Numbered from the stretch's first letter, positions 1 through 9,373 are shown. The stretch is 64,000 bases of DNA from Candidatus Fimivivens faecavium (GCA_018716105.1 DVKH01000031.1:1-64000); one strand, 5' to 3'. The notes: a model not told the origin generated them from the letters alone. A program made the numbers and translations.

Positions 1-1302
1 GTCGGTTGCGAGGGTGATGCCCAGGGTTGAGAGCATGCCGACTGCCGAAAGGCTGATGCCGAAGAGGCCGGCGGAGAGATTTGCGGTGCCGCCGGAAGCC
101 ATAAAGCTGATAATAACCGCCGCGCCGACAATGACAACCGGAATCGCGGTCGAAAGCATGCCGAGCGAAAGGCCGCTGATGATGATGGTGGCGGCGCCGG
201 TTTTGGAGGACTCGGCGAGTTCCTGGGTGGGTTTATAGGTGTCGGAGGTATAGTATTCGGTGAAATAGCCGATCAGGTTGCCGGCGAGAAGGCCGACGAT
301 GATCGCGATGAAGAGGCCGATCTGCTTTCCGTCGAACGCATACTGGATGAGGAAGTAGGACGCGACGGCGACAATAACGCTCGAAATATAGGTGCCCTTC
401 CGGAGGGTGCCCAAAAGGCTTCTCTGGGAGGTGTTTTCACCGGTTTTGATAAAAAAGGTGCCGATGATCGAAGCGATGATGCCGATGGTGGAGAGCGCCA
501 TCGGGACGCCCATGCCCGCATAGCCGAAGCCCGCGGTGACCGCCAGCGCACATGCCGAGAGGCGCGCGCCCGCATAGGACTCGTAGAGGTCTGCGCCCAT
601 GCCCGCAACGTCGCCGACGTTGTCGCCGACGTTGTCCGCGATGACGGCGGGGTTCCGGGGATCGTCCTCCGGGATTCCGGCCTCAACCTTCCCGACGAGG
701 TCGGCGCCGACGTCAGCGGCCTTTGTGAAGATACCGCCGCCGACGCGCGCGAACAGCGCCATCACCGAAGCGCCCATGCCGAAGGTCAGCATCGCGGAAG
801 CGATCTGAACCGCCTGCTCCGCTTCCGGAAGCGCGCGGTAGAACCATTTGAGGAAAAAGAACCAGAGCGACATGTCGAGCATACCGAGGCCGACCACGGT
901 GAAGCCCATGACCGCGCCCGCGGAAAACGCGACGTTCAGGCCCTTATTGAGGCTGTGGTTCGCGGCGTTCGCAGTCCTGGCGTTGGCGCTGGTGGCGATT
1001 TTCATGCCGATGTAGCCCGACAGGCCCGAGAAAAAACCGCCGGTGATGAAGGCGAACGGCACGAAGATGTTCATCAGACCGAGGAAATAGAGGACGATCA
1101 TGATGACGAACAGCACTACGAAGAACTTCGAGACGCCGGTGTACTGGCGCTTTAGATAGGCGTTCGCACCGGAACGGATCGCCGCGGCGATCTTCTGCAT
1201 CTCCGGCGTGCCTTCGCTCTCACGAAGAACGCGCTTCGAGAGGATCAAGGCAAACACCAGCGCGGCAGCCGCGCCGAGGGGAGCCAGGTAGGTTAAGATC
1301 AT
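1..1302 (-). CDS. hppA: Membrane-bound pyrophosphatase (ion-pumping), 5' part only
   Basis: Codes for the first 434 residues of an H+/Na+-pumping inorganic pyrophosphatase; the C-terminal part lies outside the window. The family hydrolyses pyrophosphate in the cytoplasm and moves H+ or Na+ across the membrane. Translating the minus strand gives an N-terminal membrane helix, then DVGADLVGK and the aspartate-rich run DNVGDNVGDVAGMGADL, which are the family's pyrophosphate/Mg binding motifs, followed by more hydrophobic helices. The ATG at 1300-1302 has AAAGGAG about ten bases upstream. A promoter lies at 1418-1446. The K+-dependence residue sits in the missing C-terminal part, so the K+-dependent and K+-independent subtypes cannot be told apart here. 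The family call is very secure. Confidence 0.95.
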   Translation of the reverse strand, partial: MILTYLAPLGAAAALVFALILSKRVLRESEGTPEMQKIAAAIRSGANAYLKRQYTGVSKFFVVLFVIMIVLYFLGLMNIFVPFAFITGGFFSGLSGYIGMKIATSANARTANAANHSLNKGLNVAFSAGAVMGFTVVGLGMLDMSLWFFFLKWFYRALPEAEQAVQIASAMLTFGMGASVMALFARVGGGIFTKAADVGADLVGKVEAGIPEDDPRNPAVIADNVGDNVGDVAGMGADLYESYAGARLSACALAVTAGFGYAGMGVPMALSTIGIIASIIGTFFIKTGENTSQRSLLGTLRKGTYISSVIVAVASYFLIQYAFDGKQIGLFIAIIVGLLAGNLIGYFTEYYTSDTYKPTQELAESSKTGAATIIISGLSLGMLSTAIPVVIVGAAVIISFMASGGTANLSAGLFGISLSAVGMLSTLGITLATD

Positions 1303-1417
1303 CTGTTATGACACTCCTTTTGTTTGATCCGCGTGGCAGCTGCCACAGCTTTTCATAATCCTGTACCGTGGACGGATAGGTTCATACACTGTTCACAACC
1401 TATCTAAATTCTCATCT

Positions 1418-1446
1418 AGTTTATTGCATTTTACACGCATTGTCAA
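1418..1446 (-). promoter_or_regulatory. Sigma-70/A type promoter of hppA
   Basis: Read on the minus strand this is TTGACA, a 17-base spacer and TAAACT. It lies about 115 bases upstream of the hppA start in an AT-rich gap (1303-1596) that otherwise shows no gene. Confidence 0.7.
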
Positions 1447-1596
1447 CTATACTCCAATTGATTCGGCAAAATTAGGAAGAAGCCTCGCTTTTCGGTGGGG
1501 AGTTTAATACTTTCCCAAGAGCAAACAGAAAAAAACGGGGGCGACGGCTTGCTTTTTTACCGGCGTCTGCTATTTTAAAGAAGGGATCCGGCGTCT

Positions 1597-2571
1597 GTGA
1601 GCACAAGAACGGCGCGGAGAGTTGAAAGGGAGTTTTGGTTTTCAATGGGAATTTTTTGCAGCGAAGAGGAAGCGGCGCTGTCTGGCTGCGCGCTCTGCCC
1701 GCGCGGCTGCGGCGTCAACCGGCTGCGGGGGGAGAGGGGATTCTGCGGTGCGGGGAGTGCGGTCCGCGCCGCGCGGGCGGCGCCCCACTTCTGGGAGGAA
1801 CCGTGCATTTCCGGGGAGCGCGGCTCGGGAACGGTTTTCTTTTCGCACTGTGTCCTCGGCTGCCGCTACTGCCAGAACGCCGGGATCAGCCGGGGCGGCG
1901 GGGGCTTTGAGGTGGGCGAAGACGAGCTCGCGGGGATTTTTCTCTCCCTCGAGGCGAAGGGGGCGCACAACATTAACCTCGTCACCCCGACCCACTATGC
2001 CCCGCAGATCGCGGCGGCGATCCGGCGCGCGCGGGGGCGGGGGCTTTTGGTCCCGGTTGTTTATAACTGCGGCGGGTATGAGTCGGTTGAGGGCCTTCGG
2101 CTGCTCGAAGGCCTGGTGGACGTTTATCTTCCGGACTTCAAATACTGGGAGGATCGGTACGCCGTCCGGTATTCCCGTGCGCCGCGTTACCGCGAGGCGG
2201 CGGCAGCGGCGGTTGAGGAGATGTTCCGGCAGGTCGGGGAACCGGTTTTCGGCGAGGACGGGATGATGAAAAAGGGCGTGATTGTGCGGCATCTGATGCT
2301 GCCCGGGGCGCTTTACGATTCGAAGCGGATCCTCGATTTCCTCTGGAAGGCCTATGGAAACCGGATCTATATAAGCCTGATGAACCAGTTCACGCCGATG
2401 CCGGGGGCCCAAGAGTTTCCGGAACTTCAAAATCCGCTGGAACAAAGGCAGTATGAGGCGATGGTCGCCTATCTCCAGTCGCTCGGGATGGAAAACGTTT
2501 TCATCCAGGAAGGCGGAACGGTCGGGGAGAGCTTTATCCCGTCGTTCGACGGGGAAGGTATCATCAGATAG
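1597..2571 (+). CDS. PflX-type radical SAM protein (COG1313)
   Basis: Putative radical S-adenosylmethionine enzyme resembling pyruvate formate-lyase activating enzymes. The cluster-binding motif C-x3-C-x2-C is visible in FSHCVLGCRYCQN near residue 90. The N-terminal Cys-rich segment CALCPRGCGVNR is typical of the COG1313/PflX branch, whose substrate is not known. About 320 residues, the usual size. Two starts are possible: GTG at 1597 with AAGAAGGGA upstream, or ATG at 1645 with AAAGGGAG twelve bases upstream; the Cys-rich homologous region begins after either. No pyruvate formate-lyase is adjacent, so a PFL-activating role cannot be inferred from context. It converges on mutY, with a shared palindromic terminator between them. 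Confidence 0.85.
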   Translation: MSTRTARRVEREFWFSMGIFCSEEEAALSGCALCPRGCGVNRLRGERGFCGAGSAVRAARAAPHFWEEPCISGERGSGTVFFSHCVLGCRYCQNAGISRGGGGFEVGEDELAGIFLSLEAKGAHNINLVTPTHYAPQIAAAIRRARGRGLLVPVVYNCGGYESVEGLRLLEGLVDVYLPDFKYWEDRYAVRYSRAPRYREAAAAAVEEMFRQVGEPVFGEDGMMKKGVIVRHLMLPGALYDSKRILDFLWKAYGNRIYISLMNQFTPMPGAQEFPELQNPLEQRQYEAMVAYLQSLGMENVFIQEGGTVGESFIPSFDGEGIIR

Positions 2572-2619
2572 GGCCGCCGGCGCAGCAATGGGACAAAGAA
2601 CCTGCGGGATGGCGTAATC

Positions 2620-2659
2620 AAAAGCGGCCGCGCCCTTTTTGAAGGGCGCGGCCGCTTTT
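2620..2659. terminator. Bidirectional terminator between the radical SAM gene and mutY
   Basis: Perfect 18-base inverted repeat (2620-2637 with 2642-2659) around a TTTG loop. It starts with A4 and ends with T4, so it can serve both converging genes. Confidence 0.85.
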
Positions 2660-2675
2660 CTGCGCGGGAATCAGG

Positions 2676-3737
2676 CTATTTTTCCGGGAGATAGGCGGAA
2701 AAGGCGTTTGGAACCGCGTATCCGGCGGCGCGCGCTTCCCGGCTGGCCCAGGCCCAGCCCTCCGGCAGCGGTACGGGGTCGCAGTCGGCGCGAAAGCCGG
2801 CCATCCGCCACTCGACATGGGTGAAGATGTGCTTCGCGGCGGGGAGCGGGACGAGGCGCGGGGCGGGGATCCCCCATCCCGCGAGAACGGCGGCAGCTTC
2901 GGGCTCCGAAAGGGCGCCGTCCGAATGCGGAAGCTCCCAGAGGCCGGCGAGGAGGCCCTTTTCGGGCCGCCGCCGGAGCGCGAGGCCGGCGGGGGAGACG
3001 AGGACGAACACCGTCTTTTCCTCGACGCGGCGGGGCTTTTTTGGGGATTTGACCGGGAGAACGGGGGCGGAGCCGTCCTGAAAGCCGAGACAGATTTCCC
3101 GCGCGGGGCATTCGAGGCAGCGGGGCGCGCCGTTCGGGAGGCAGACGGTTGCGCCGACGTCCATCAGCGCCTGGTTGAAGTCGCCGGGGCGGTCCGGGGG
3201 CAGAACGCCGCCAAGGAGCGACGCAAACGCCGGCTTGGTTTTGGGGAGGGTCACGTCCTCATCGCTCGAAAGCACGCGGGAGAGGACCCGCAGGACGTTT
3301 CCATCGACGGCGGGAACCGGGATTCCAAAGGCGATCGAGGCCACCGCGCCGGCGGTGTACTCCCCGATCCCGGGGAGGGAGAGCAGGGCTTCATAAGAAG
3401 CGGGGATCCGGCCGCCGTGCTCCGAGACGATGAGCTTCGCGGCTTTCTGAAGGTTCCGGGCCCGGCTGTAGTAGCCGAGGCCCTCCCAGAGCTTCATCAG
3501 TTCGTCCTCCGGGACCACGGCGAGGGCGCGGACGTCGGGGAGGGCGGAGAGAAAACGCTCAAAATAGGGGAGCGCCGCCTCCACCCGGGTCTGCTGGAGC
3601 ATGATCTCCGAGATCCAGACGCGGTAGGGCGCGGGATCCGAGCGCCACGGCAGGACCCGCCCCGCGCGGCCGTACCACGAGAGCAGGAGGGCGGGGAGGC
3701 GGGAGAGGCTTTGGCGTTGGGAATCGGTGAGGGTCAT
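2676..3737 (-). CDS. mutY: A/G-specific adenine DNA glycosylase MutY
   Basis: Removes adenine mispaired with 8-oxoguanine. The HhH-GPD fold is clear: SEIMLQQT with the catalytic Glu near residue 44, the helix-hairpin-helix LPGIGEYTAG near 121-130, and AVDGNVLR with the catalytic Asp near 145. A 4Fe-4S site C-x6-C-x2-C-x5-C follows near residues 202-219. The C-terminal third is the NUDIX-like 8-oxoG recognition domain (EKGLLAGLWELP). 353 residues, full length. It overlaps no neighbour and precedes a pentapeptide-repeat gene on the same strand with a 39-base gap. A second oxoguanine repair enzyme is encoded at 14326-15171. Confidence 0.95.
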   Translation of the reverse strand: MTLTDSQRQSLSRLPALLLSWYGRAGRVLPWRSDPAPYRVWISEIMLQQTRVEAALPYFERFLSALPDVRALAVVPEDELMKLWEGLGYYSRARNLQKAAKLIVSEHGGRIPASYEALLSLPGIGEYTAGAVASIAFGIPVPAVDGNVLRVLSRVLSSDEDVTLPKTKPAFASLLGGVLPPDRPGDFNQALMDVGATVCLPNGAPRCLECPAREICLGFQDGSAPVLPVKSPKKPRRVEEKTVFVLVSPAGLALRRRPEKGLLAGLWELPHSDGALSEPEAAAVLAGWGIPAPRLVPLPAAKHIFTHVEWRMAGFRADCDPVPLPEGWAWASREARAAGYAVPNAFSAYLPEK

Positions 3738-3776
3738 GAGGGATTCCTTTCTGTAAGCGGCGGGAAGGGCAGGAAG

Positions 3777-4385
3777 CTACAAAACCACCTCAGCGCCGTG
3801 GGCTTCGGCGAGCAGGACGGCCTGTTCGAGGTCGAGCTTCGTCTTCTGGAAGCGGACGAGCTTTAAGTCGCACCCCGCCAGCTTTGCGCCGCGAAGGTCC
3901 GCGCCCCGGAAAGACGCGCCCTGGACAAGCGCGTGGGAGAGGTCGGCCCCGCCGAGAAGCGCGCGGTCGAGAATCGCGTCGCGCAGGTCCGCGTAGGAGA
4001 GGTTGACGTTTTGCAGGCCGCACCCGCGCAGGTCGCAGCGAAGCAGGGAGGCGTAGGAGAAGTTCCCCTCCCGGATCTCGATGCCGGCGACGTTCGCGTT
4101 CTCGAAGTTCGAGCCGGTGCATTTGCAGCGGTCAAAGCGGGCGGAAAAGAGGCTTGCCTCATCGAAGCGGCAGTTGACAAACGCGCTTGTGATGTGCTCC
4201 GACCCGCCGAGCCGCGCCAGCGAGAACCGGCAGCGGGTGAAAACGCAGTTCCGGGTAAGAAGGTCGGTGAGCGCCGACCCGGAAAACGAGCATCCGGTGA
4301 AGCGGGCGCTGTGGAGTTCCTCGCCCGAGAGGTCAATTCCCGAGAAATCCTGATTCTCGTACTGTTTTCCGCTTTCTATTTTCAT
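3777..4385 (-). CDS. Pentapeptide-repeat protein
   Basis: 202-residue soluble protein made almost entirely of A(D/N)LXX-type pentapeptides. They are best seen in the second half, for example NLSYADLRDAIL and ADLSHALVQGASF. Such repeats form a right-handed quadrilateral beta-helix. The length and the irregular N-terminal coils resemble the Qnr/MfpA group that protects DNA gyrase, but the resemblance is one of architecture only, and many pentapeptide proteins have unknown roles. There is no signal peptide or membrane helix. It probably shares a transcript with mutY, which lies downstream on the same strand. Function not assigned. Confidence 0.85.
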   Translation of the reverse strand: MKIESGKQYENQDFSGIDLSGEELHSARFTGCSFSGSALTDLLTRNCVFTRCRFSLARLGGSEHITSAFVNCRFDEASLFSARFDRCKCTGSNFENANVAGIEIREGNFSYASLLRCDLRGCGLQNVNLSYADLRDAILDRALLGGADLSHALVQGASFRGADLRGAKLAGCDLKLVRFQKTKLDLEQAVLLAEAHGAEVVL

Positions 4386-4454
4386 TCGTGAAGCCTCTTT
4401 TCCGTTCGCGCAGTTTGACCGGGCGCAGTTTTATTTTAACATGGGCCGGGGCAA

Positions 4455-4486
4455 AAAGGAATCCGGCCTTTCAAAGGAAGGCCGGA
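4455..4486 (-). terminator. Terminator downstream of the AEC transporter
   Basis: On the minus strand a 9-base stem (4478-4486 with 4462-4470) is followed by a T-rich tract. It lies about 100 bases past the stop of the AEC gene. Confidence 0.6.
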
Positions 4487-4583
4487 ACTGTATCCAAAAA
4501 CACCGTCCGCGCCGTTATTGCGAACCGGGCCGGGCGGCCTAAACAGGTTTCGCATCCCGTGTTCTGGCGCGCCGTGGAGAGCT

Positions 4584-5531
4584 TTAGATCAGGCCGAGGT
4601 TCAGCAGGATGGTGATTCCAGCCACCACTGTAAACGCGGAGAACAGGGTGGTCATCACGACAATTTCGCCCGAAAGCTCGCCGCTGCAGTTCATATTCGA
4701 AGCGATGACGTAGCCGGTCGCGGCGGCCGGGGCCGCGTTTGCAATGAACAGGGCGCCGAGCTCTACCCCGCGGAAGCCGAGCGCAGCCATCGCCGCCATC
4801 ACCGCGGCCGGGATGACCGCCAGCCGCAGCGCCGAGGCGAGGGCGCTGTAGCGCAGGTGGCTCAGCGCCGTGCCGAAGTTGAAATCGCCGCCGAGCGAGA
4901 GCATCGCGACCGGGACCGCCGCGCCGGCGAGGTCGCTGATCGGGGTGTAGGCCAGGGCCGGGAGGGAGAGGCCGAAGAATGAGAACAGGACGCCGGCGAC
5001 CGTCCCGATGATCAGGCGGTTGGTTGCGATGTCGCGGACCAGCTTCATCGGCGAGGGTTTCTGGTCCCGGCCGGCAGAAAAATGGGCGATCAGCAGGACT
5101 GAGATGGTGTTGAGGATGGGGACCAGCAGCGCGACGATGACCGCCATAGCCGCGCCGCCCGCGTCGCCGAACAGGCTGACGGCCAATGGGATGCCGAACA
5201 TCGCGATGTTTGGCCGGAAGGCGCCCTGGATCACCGCGCCGGCGTCCTGCCGGGACGGGACGACGCGGGGAATGATCAGGAGAAGCAGGACGAGTATGAC
5301 AAAATAGGAACCGAGCGCGGCGGCGATGAGCGGCAGCGAAAAGGTTTCGCGGATATTCGCGGTATAGCCCGTCCGAAACATCATGCAGGGGAGCATCCAC
5401 TGAAAGCAGAGCCTGTTGAGGATTTTAGGAAATTGGGGGTCGAGCCAGTTTTTGGCGCGGATCAGGAAGCCGAGCGCAATCAGGATAAAAATCGGGACGA
5501 CCTTATTGACGGCGAAGATGAAATTCGACAA
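4584..5531 (-). CDS. AEC (auxin efflux carrier) family transporter
   Basis: Integral membrane carrier of about 315 residues with roughly ten hydrophobic helices in two similar halves. The N-terminal half has the family's FQWMLPCMMFRTG-like segment, and the middle holds a helix-breaking RPNIAMFGIPLA segment, where AEC proteins carry a conserved N/P/G-rich crossover. The C-terminal half repeats the fold (LAGAAVPVAMLSLGG). Bacterial members export or import malate, other organic acids or amino acids; the substrate cannot be read from the sequence. The start is a TTG at 5529-5531 with AAAGG upstream. A promoter is visible at 5571-5599. Confidence 0.88.
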   Translation of the reverse strand: MSNFIFAVNKVVPIFILIALGFLIRAKNWLDPQFPKILNRLCFQWMLPCMMFRTGYTANIRETFSLPLIAAALGSYFVILVLLLLIIPRVVPSRQDAGAVIQGAFRPNIAMFGIPLAVSLFGDAGGAAMAVIVALLVPILNTISVLLIAHFSAGRDQKPSPMKLVRDIATNRLIIGTVAGVLFSFFGLSLPALAYTPISDLAGAAVPVAMLSLGGDFNFGTALSHLRYSALASALRLAVIPAAVMAAMAALGFRGVELGALFIANAAPAAATGYVIASNMNCSGELSGEIVVMTTLFSAFTVVAGITILLNLGLI

Positions 5532-5570
5532 AGAATATCCAACCTTTCAGGGTGCAAAATGACAGCTTCC

Positions 5571-5599
5571 ATTTTATATCTGTTAAAATGGGATGTAAA
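5571..5599 (-). promoter_or_regulatory. Promoter of the AEC transporter gene
   Basis: On the minus strand TTTACA, a 17-base spacer and TAAAAT. It ends about 40 bases upstream of the TTG start. Confidence 0.65.
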
Positions 5600-5659
5600 G
5601 AGAACGCGGGGGGATGGATCCATAAAAGTTTGCAACGGTTCGAAATGCGCAAACGCCCT

Positions 5660-5688
5660 TTTCAGAAAGCCGCCGTTTATGGTATCAT
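5660..5688 (+). promoter_or_regulatory. Promoter of the ABC-F gene
   Basis: TTTCAG, a 17-base spacer and TATCAT. It leaves a leader of about 150 bases before the ATG at 5841. Leaders of ABC-F genes often attenuate, but I see no clear T-tract terminator here. Confidence 0.5.
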
Positions 5689-5840
5689 ATCCACGGTGCG
5701 GGTATGATGCCGGGATTATGGCTGACGCCTCGCCGCTCCGGACGGCAGGCGGCTCAAAAGGTCAATTCTTCCATTCGCGCTCCGCGCGCGGCGTCTTATT
5801 CACCGGATCAACGTATAGCAGAGTATAAGGATGAAACAAA

Positions 5841-7763
5841 ATGCTGATTTCCATTTCCGGCGCGGGCAAGAGCTTTGGCGCCGAACGGATTTTTGAAAAC
5901 CTTTCACTGACCGTCGAGGACGCGGACAGGATCGCCCTCATCGGGCCCAACGGCGCGGGGAAGTCGACCCTGCTCGCGATGATCGCGGGGGAACTTGAGC
6001 CGGACGAGGGGACCGTCGACCGAAGGCGCGGGCTCCGGATCGGTTACTTTCACCAGAACAGCGGCCTTGAATCGGACGGGACGATCGGATCGGAACTGCG
6101 CGGCGCGCTTTCCGCGGTGTTCGAAACCGAGCGGGCGATGAACGAGGCGGGAGAGGCGCTTGCAAAAATAAAGGATCATGCGTCGGACGAATACCGGGAG
6201 TGCGAGGAGCGGTATCACCGGCTCCAGCTCGCGTTCGACGCGATGGAGGGCTATCAGGCCGAGGTAAAGATCAACACCGTCCTCACGGGGATGGGTTTTT
6301 CCTCGTTTGGGCGGGAGACGCCGGTCGCGACCATGAGCGGCGGGGAGCGGACAAGGCTTGCGCTCGCGAAGATCCTCCTGGAGGAGCCGGAGCTGCTGAT
6401 CCTGGACGAAGCGACCAACCATCTCGACTTCAAGATGCTGATGTGGCTGGAGGAGTATCTCGCCGCCTACCGGGGGGCCATACTCGCGGTGTCGCACGAC
6501 CGCTACTTCCTCGACCGGGTGACGAAGAAGACCTGGGAGGTGGAGGGGCTGAAGATCATCAGCTATCCCGCCTCCTACACCGGGTATCAGAAGCTCCGGG
6601 AGGAGCGGATCGCGCTGATGGAGAAGGAATATGACCGGTATCAGAACGAGGTCGCACGGCTTTCCGAGTATGTCGACAGGAACATTGCCCGCGCCTCGAC
6701 CGCGCAGAGCGCGAAATCCCGGCTTCGGATGATCGAGCACCTTGAGGAAGCGGAAAAACCGCTCCCTCCCGAAAAGCCGCCGGTGATCCGCTTTTCGTCG
6801 CCGGTCCGTCCGGTGAAGGACGTGCTCGACATCGCGGGGCTGACCCTCTCGGTCGGGGAGGGGGAGAAGCGGAAAACGCTGTTCCGGGCGCTCAGCCTCC
6901 ATGTGATGCGGGGCGAGAAGATTGCGGTGATCGGCGACAACGGCGTCGGCAAATCGAGCCTTCTAAAGGCGCTGGCCGGTTTGATCCAGCCCGACGCGGG
7001 GCGGTTTGAGTGGGGGAGGAACACCCGGGTTTCCTATTACGAGCAGGACGACGGCAGGCTCTCCCCCGGAAAAACGGCGCTCGACGAACTCTGGGACCGC
7101 TATCCGAGGAAACGGGAAGCCGAGCTTCGGACCCTGCTCGGGGGGCTGCGGCTTTCAGGGGATGAGGTCTATAAGCCGGTGAAGGTCCTCTCGGGCGGCG
7201 AAAAGGCGCGGCTCAAGCTCGCGCTGCTGATGCTCGAGGAGGGGAACGTCCTGATGTTGGACGAGCCGACCAACCACCTCGACATCGGGGCGAAGGAGGC
7301 GCTTGACCGGGCGCTTTCGGCGTTTGACGGGACGATCCTGATCGTCTCGCACGACCGGTATCTTTTAAACCGCCTTCCGACCCGGATTGTGCACATGTCG
7401 GCGGAGGGGGTCGAGAGCTTCGAGGGGGGCTTCGACGCCTATATGGAGCTGCAGAAGCGGCGCGAGGCGGAGGCGGCGGGGCAAAAACCGGCTTCGAGAG
7501 CAGCCGGGAGCGAGGCGGGAAAGGAGTATTTCCGCAGCAAGCGCCAGCGAAGCGAGGAGGCGGCGGCCAAGCGCCGGGCGAAAGCCCTGGAGGAGGGGAT
7601 CGCCGCGGGGGAGGCGCGGATGAAGGAGCTGGAAGCGGAGATCGCCGACCCGGAAACGGCGTCCGATTTTCCGAGGCTTTCCGGGCTTCTCGCGGAGATG
7701 GAGGCGCTCCGGACGAAATTGGATCAAGATTATGAAGAATGGGAAAACATTTTGTGTTCCTGA
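5841..7763 (+). CDS. ABC-F family ATPase
   Basis: Soluble protein with two fused ABC ATPase domains and no membrane segment. Family members act on the ribosome as translation factors or as antibiotic-protection proteins. Domain 1 has Walker A GPNGAGKST near residue 35, signature MSGGERTRLALAK and Walker B LLILDEATNHLD. Domain 2 has GDNGVGKSS, LSGGEKARLKLAL and VLMLDEPTNHLD. The charged interdomain linker (residues ~240-315) is the P-site tRNA-interaction element typical of ABC-F. A C-terminal Arg/Glu-rich coiled coil follows (residues ~535-640). 640 residues matches housekeeping YdiF/Uup-like members. No resistance phenotype can be inferred. Confidence 0.93.
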   Translation: MLISISGAGKSFGAERIFENLSLTVEDADRIALIGPNGAGKSTLLAMIAGELEPDEGTVDRRRGLRIGYFHQNSGLESDGTIGSELRGALSAVFETERAMNEAGEALAKIKDHASDEYRECEERYHRLQLAFDAMEGYQAEVKINTVLTGMGFSSFGRETPVATMSGGERTRLALAKILLEEPELLILDEATNHLDFKMLMWLEEYLAAYRGAILAVSHDRYFLDRVTKKTWEVEGLKIISYPASYTGYQKLREERIALMEKEYDRYQNEVARLSEYVDRNIARASTAQSAKSRLRMIEHLEEAEKPLPPEKPPVIRFSSPVRPVKDVLDIAGLTLSVGEGEKRKTLFRALSLHVMRGEKIAVIGDNGVGKSSLLKALAGLIQPDAGRFEWGRNTRVSYYEQDDGRLSPGKTALDELWDRYPRKREAELRTLLGGLRLSGDEVYKPVKVLSGGEKARLKLALLMLEEGNVLMLDEPTNHLDIGAKEALDRALSAFDGTILIVSHDRYLLNRLPTRIVHMSAEGVESFEGGFDAYMELQKRREAEAAGQKPASRAAGSEAGKEYFRSKRQRSEEAAAKRRAKALEEGIAAGEARMKELEAEIADPETASDFPRLSGLLAEMEALRTKLDQDYEEWENILCS

Positions 7764-7793
7764 TTGCTTTCGGGAGCGGGTTTCCGTTATAGT
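7764..7793 (+). promoter_or_regulatory. Possible promoter of the AI-2E family gene
   Basis: TTGCTT, an 18-base spacer and TATAGT, starting directly after the ABC-F stop codon. It gives a leader of about 120 bases. Confidence 0.5.
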
Positions 7794-7919
7794 AGTATCA
7801 TTATAGACAGGCGTGCGGCCGGGATGAAAGAACGCCGCGCCGGGACGGGCATATTTGCAGCGGCCCGGATCAAACAGAGCGGCGGAAGGCCGCCCGACGC
7901 TGGAAGGGGATTTTGGCGG

Positions 7920-9137
7920 ATGAAACTGGAGTGGAACCGAAAATATACCACAATCGCGGTCTACGCGCTTTTGGTGCTCTGCGGGGCGATCCTGTTCTCC
8001 TGGAGCGTGAGCCACTGGGGACAGTTCTTTGGATGGATCGGCTCGCTTGTCAGCCCGATCAAACCGATTTTTTATGGTTTTGCCATCGCCTATCTCCTCA
8101 ACCCCATCATGGTTTGGTTCGAGACAAAGGCGGTGTCGCGGATACCAATCCGGGAAAAGCACCGCCGCGTGGCGTCGATGCTGCTGACCTATCTGATCAC
8201 CTTTTCGCTTTTGATCTCATTCATGCTGATCATTGTCCCGCAGGTTTTCATCAGCGCGAGCAATCTTCTCTCGAAGATCCAGGCATATACCGCGGCGGCG
8301 GAGGCGCTCGCGACCGATCTGTTCAGCCGGGTGCCGCCGGGCCTGATCCCGGACGATGTGGTGAGCCGGATTACCGACGCGGCCGGGAGCATGGTCGAGA
8401 ACCTGTTCTCCTGGCTGGGCGCGTCCATCCCGGTGATGATCTCCTGGACCTTTGGGGTTACCAGCGGCATCATCCAGTGGATCATGGGGATCATCGTTTC
8501 GATTTATCTTCTGGCGTCGAAGGAGAAGTTTTTTGCGCAGATCCGAAAATTCACCTGCGCGTTTTTCTCTCCGGGCATGGTCCACAACCTGCAGGCCGTC
8601 ACCGCGACGACCCATAACATGTTCGGGCGCTTTATCACCGGAAAAATCATCGATTCGATCATCATCGGGATTCTCTGCTTCATCGGCCTGAGCGTGATGA
8701 AGATGCCGAACATCATTTTGGTGAGCTTTATCGTCGGCGTGACCAATGTGATCCCCTATTTCGGGCCGTTCATTGGGGCGATCCCGTCGTTCTTTATCAT
8801 CGCGATCGACTCGCCCCTCCAGGGGCTGGTGTTCCTGGTCTTTGTACTGGTCCTGCAGCAGCTGGACGGCAATGTGATCGGGCCGATGATCCTCGGGGAT
8901 TCGACCGGCCTTTCGGCGTTCTGGGTGGTCTTTGCGATCCTCTTCTTCGGCGGGGTGTTCGGGGTGTTCGGCATGTTTATCGGCGTGCCGACCTTCGGGG
9001 TGATCTATTGGCTGTTCCGCCAGACCATCAACCACAAGCTCGGGCAGAAGGGATATCCGACCGAGACCGACGCTTATTACGAGCCGGGGCACCCTCAGGA
9101 CCGCGCGGCGAAAAAACAGGATAAGCCGGACGCCTGA
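7920..9137 (+). CDS. AI-2E family transporter (UPF0118/COG0628)
   Basis: Polytopic membrane protein of about 405 residues with hydrophobic helices at the N-terminus, a central soluble stretch (residues ~85-145), and a C-terminal half with the characteristic VSFIVGVTNVIPYFGPFIGA and LQQLDGNVIGP segments of this family. Members have been linked to autoinducer-2 export and Na+/H+ antiport; the substrate here is unknown. The open frame extends to 7764, but I prefer the ATG at 7920, preceded by GGAAGGGGAT, because the upstream codons cover the likely promoter and do not look membrane-like. The Asp/Glu/Lys-rich C-tail is cytoplasmic. Confidence 0.88.
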   Translation: MKLEWNRKYTTIAVYALLVLCGAILFSWSVSHWGQFFGWIGSLVSPIKPIFYGFAIAYLLNPIMVWFETKAVSRIPIREKHRRVASMLLTYLITFSLLISFMLIIVPQVFISASNLLSKIQAYTAAAEALATDLFSRVPPGLIPDDVVSRITDAAGSMVENLFSWLGASIPVMISWTFGVTSGIIQWIMGIIVSIYLLASKEKFFAQIRKFTCAFFSPGMVHNLQAVTATTHNMFGRFITGKIIDSIIIGILCFIGLSVMKMPNIILVSFIVGVTNVIPYFGPFIGAIPSFFIIAIDSPLQGLVFLVFVLVLQQLDGNVIGPMILGDSTGLSAFWVVFAILFFGGVFGVFGMFIGVPTFGVIYWLFRQTINHKLGQKGYPTETDAYYEPGHPQDRAAKKQDKPDA

Positions 9138-9287
9138 TGGGGATTGGGCGGGCGAAAGCGGTAACATTGAAAAAAGCGGACGGGCGCCGTGGCCGGCCTG
9201 GAATTTCACGGCCGCGCCGGAACGGTGTTGGACGGCGATGCGGCCGGCCGGAAAAGGCGGCGCAGCGCGGGAATTCCATGAAATGGG

Positions 9288-9325
9288 AAAAACACGGATC
9301 CTTCAAAAGAGGATCCGTGTTTTTT
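9288..9325. terminator. Terminator between AI-2E family gene and AIM24 gene
   Basis: Perfect 15-base stem (9288-9302 with 9310-9324), 7-base loop and T6. The A-run on the left makes it usable from both converging genes. Confidence 0.85.
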
Positions 9326-9373
9326 GGCTTGCCGGAGGGGGCGGGCCGTCTGCGGCAGGGCTTTTCCGCCGTT

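Noticed and set aside
5524..5532. 0A-box-like TTTGTCGAA at the AEC transporter start
   Set aside because: It overlaps the start codon itself and is explained by coding sequence.
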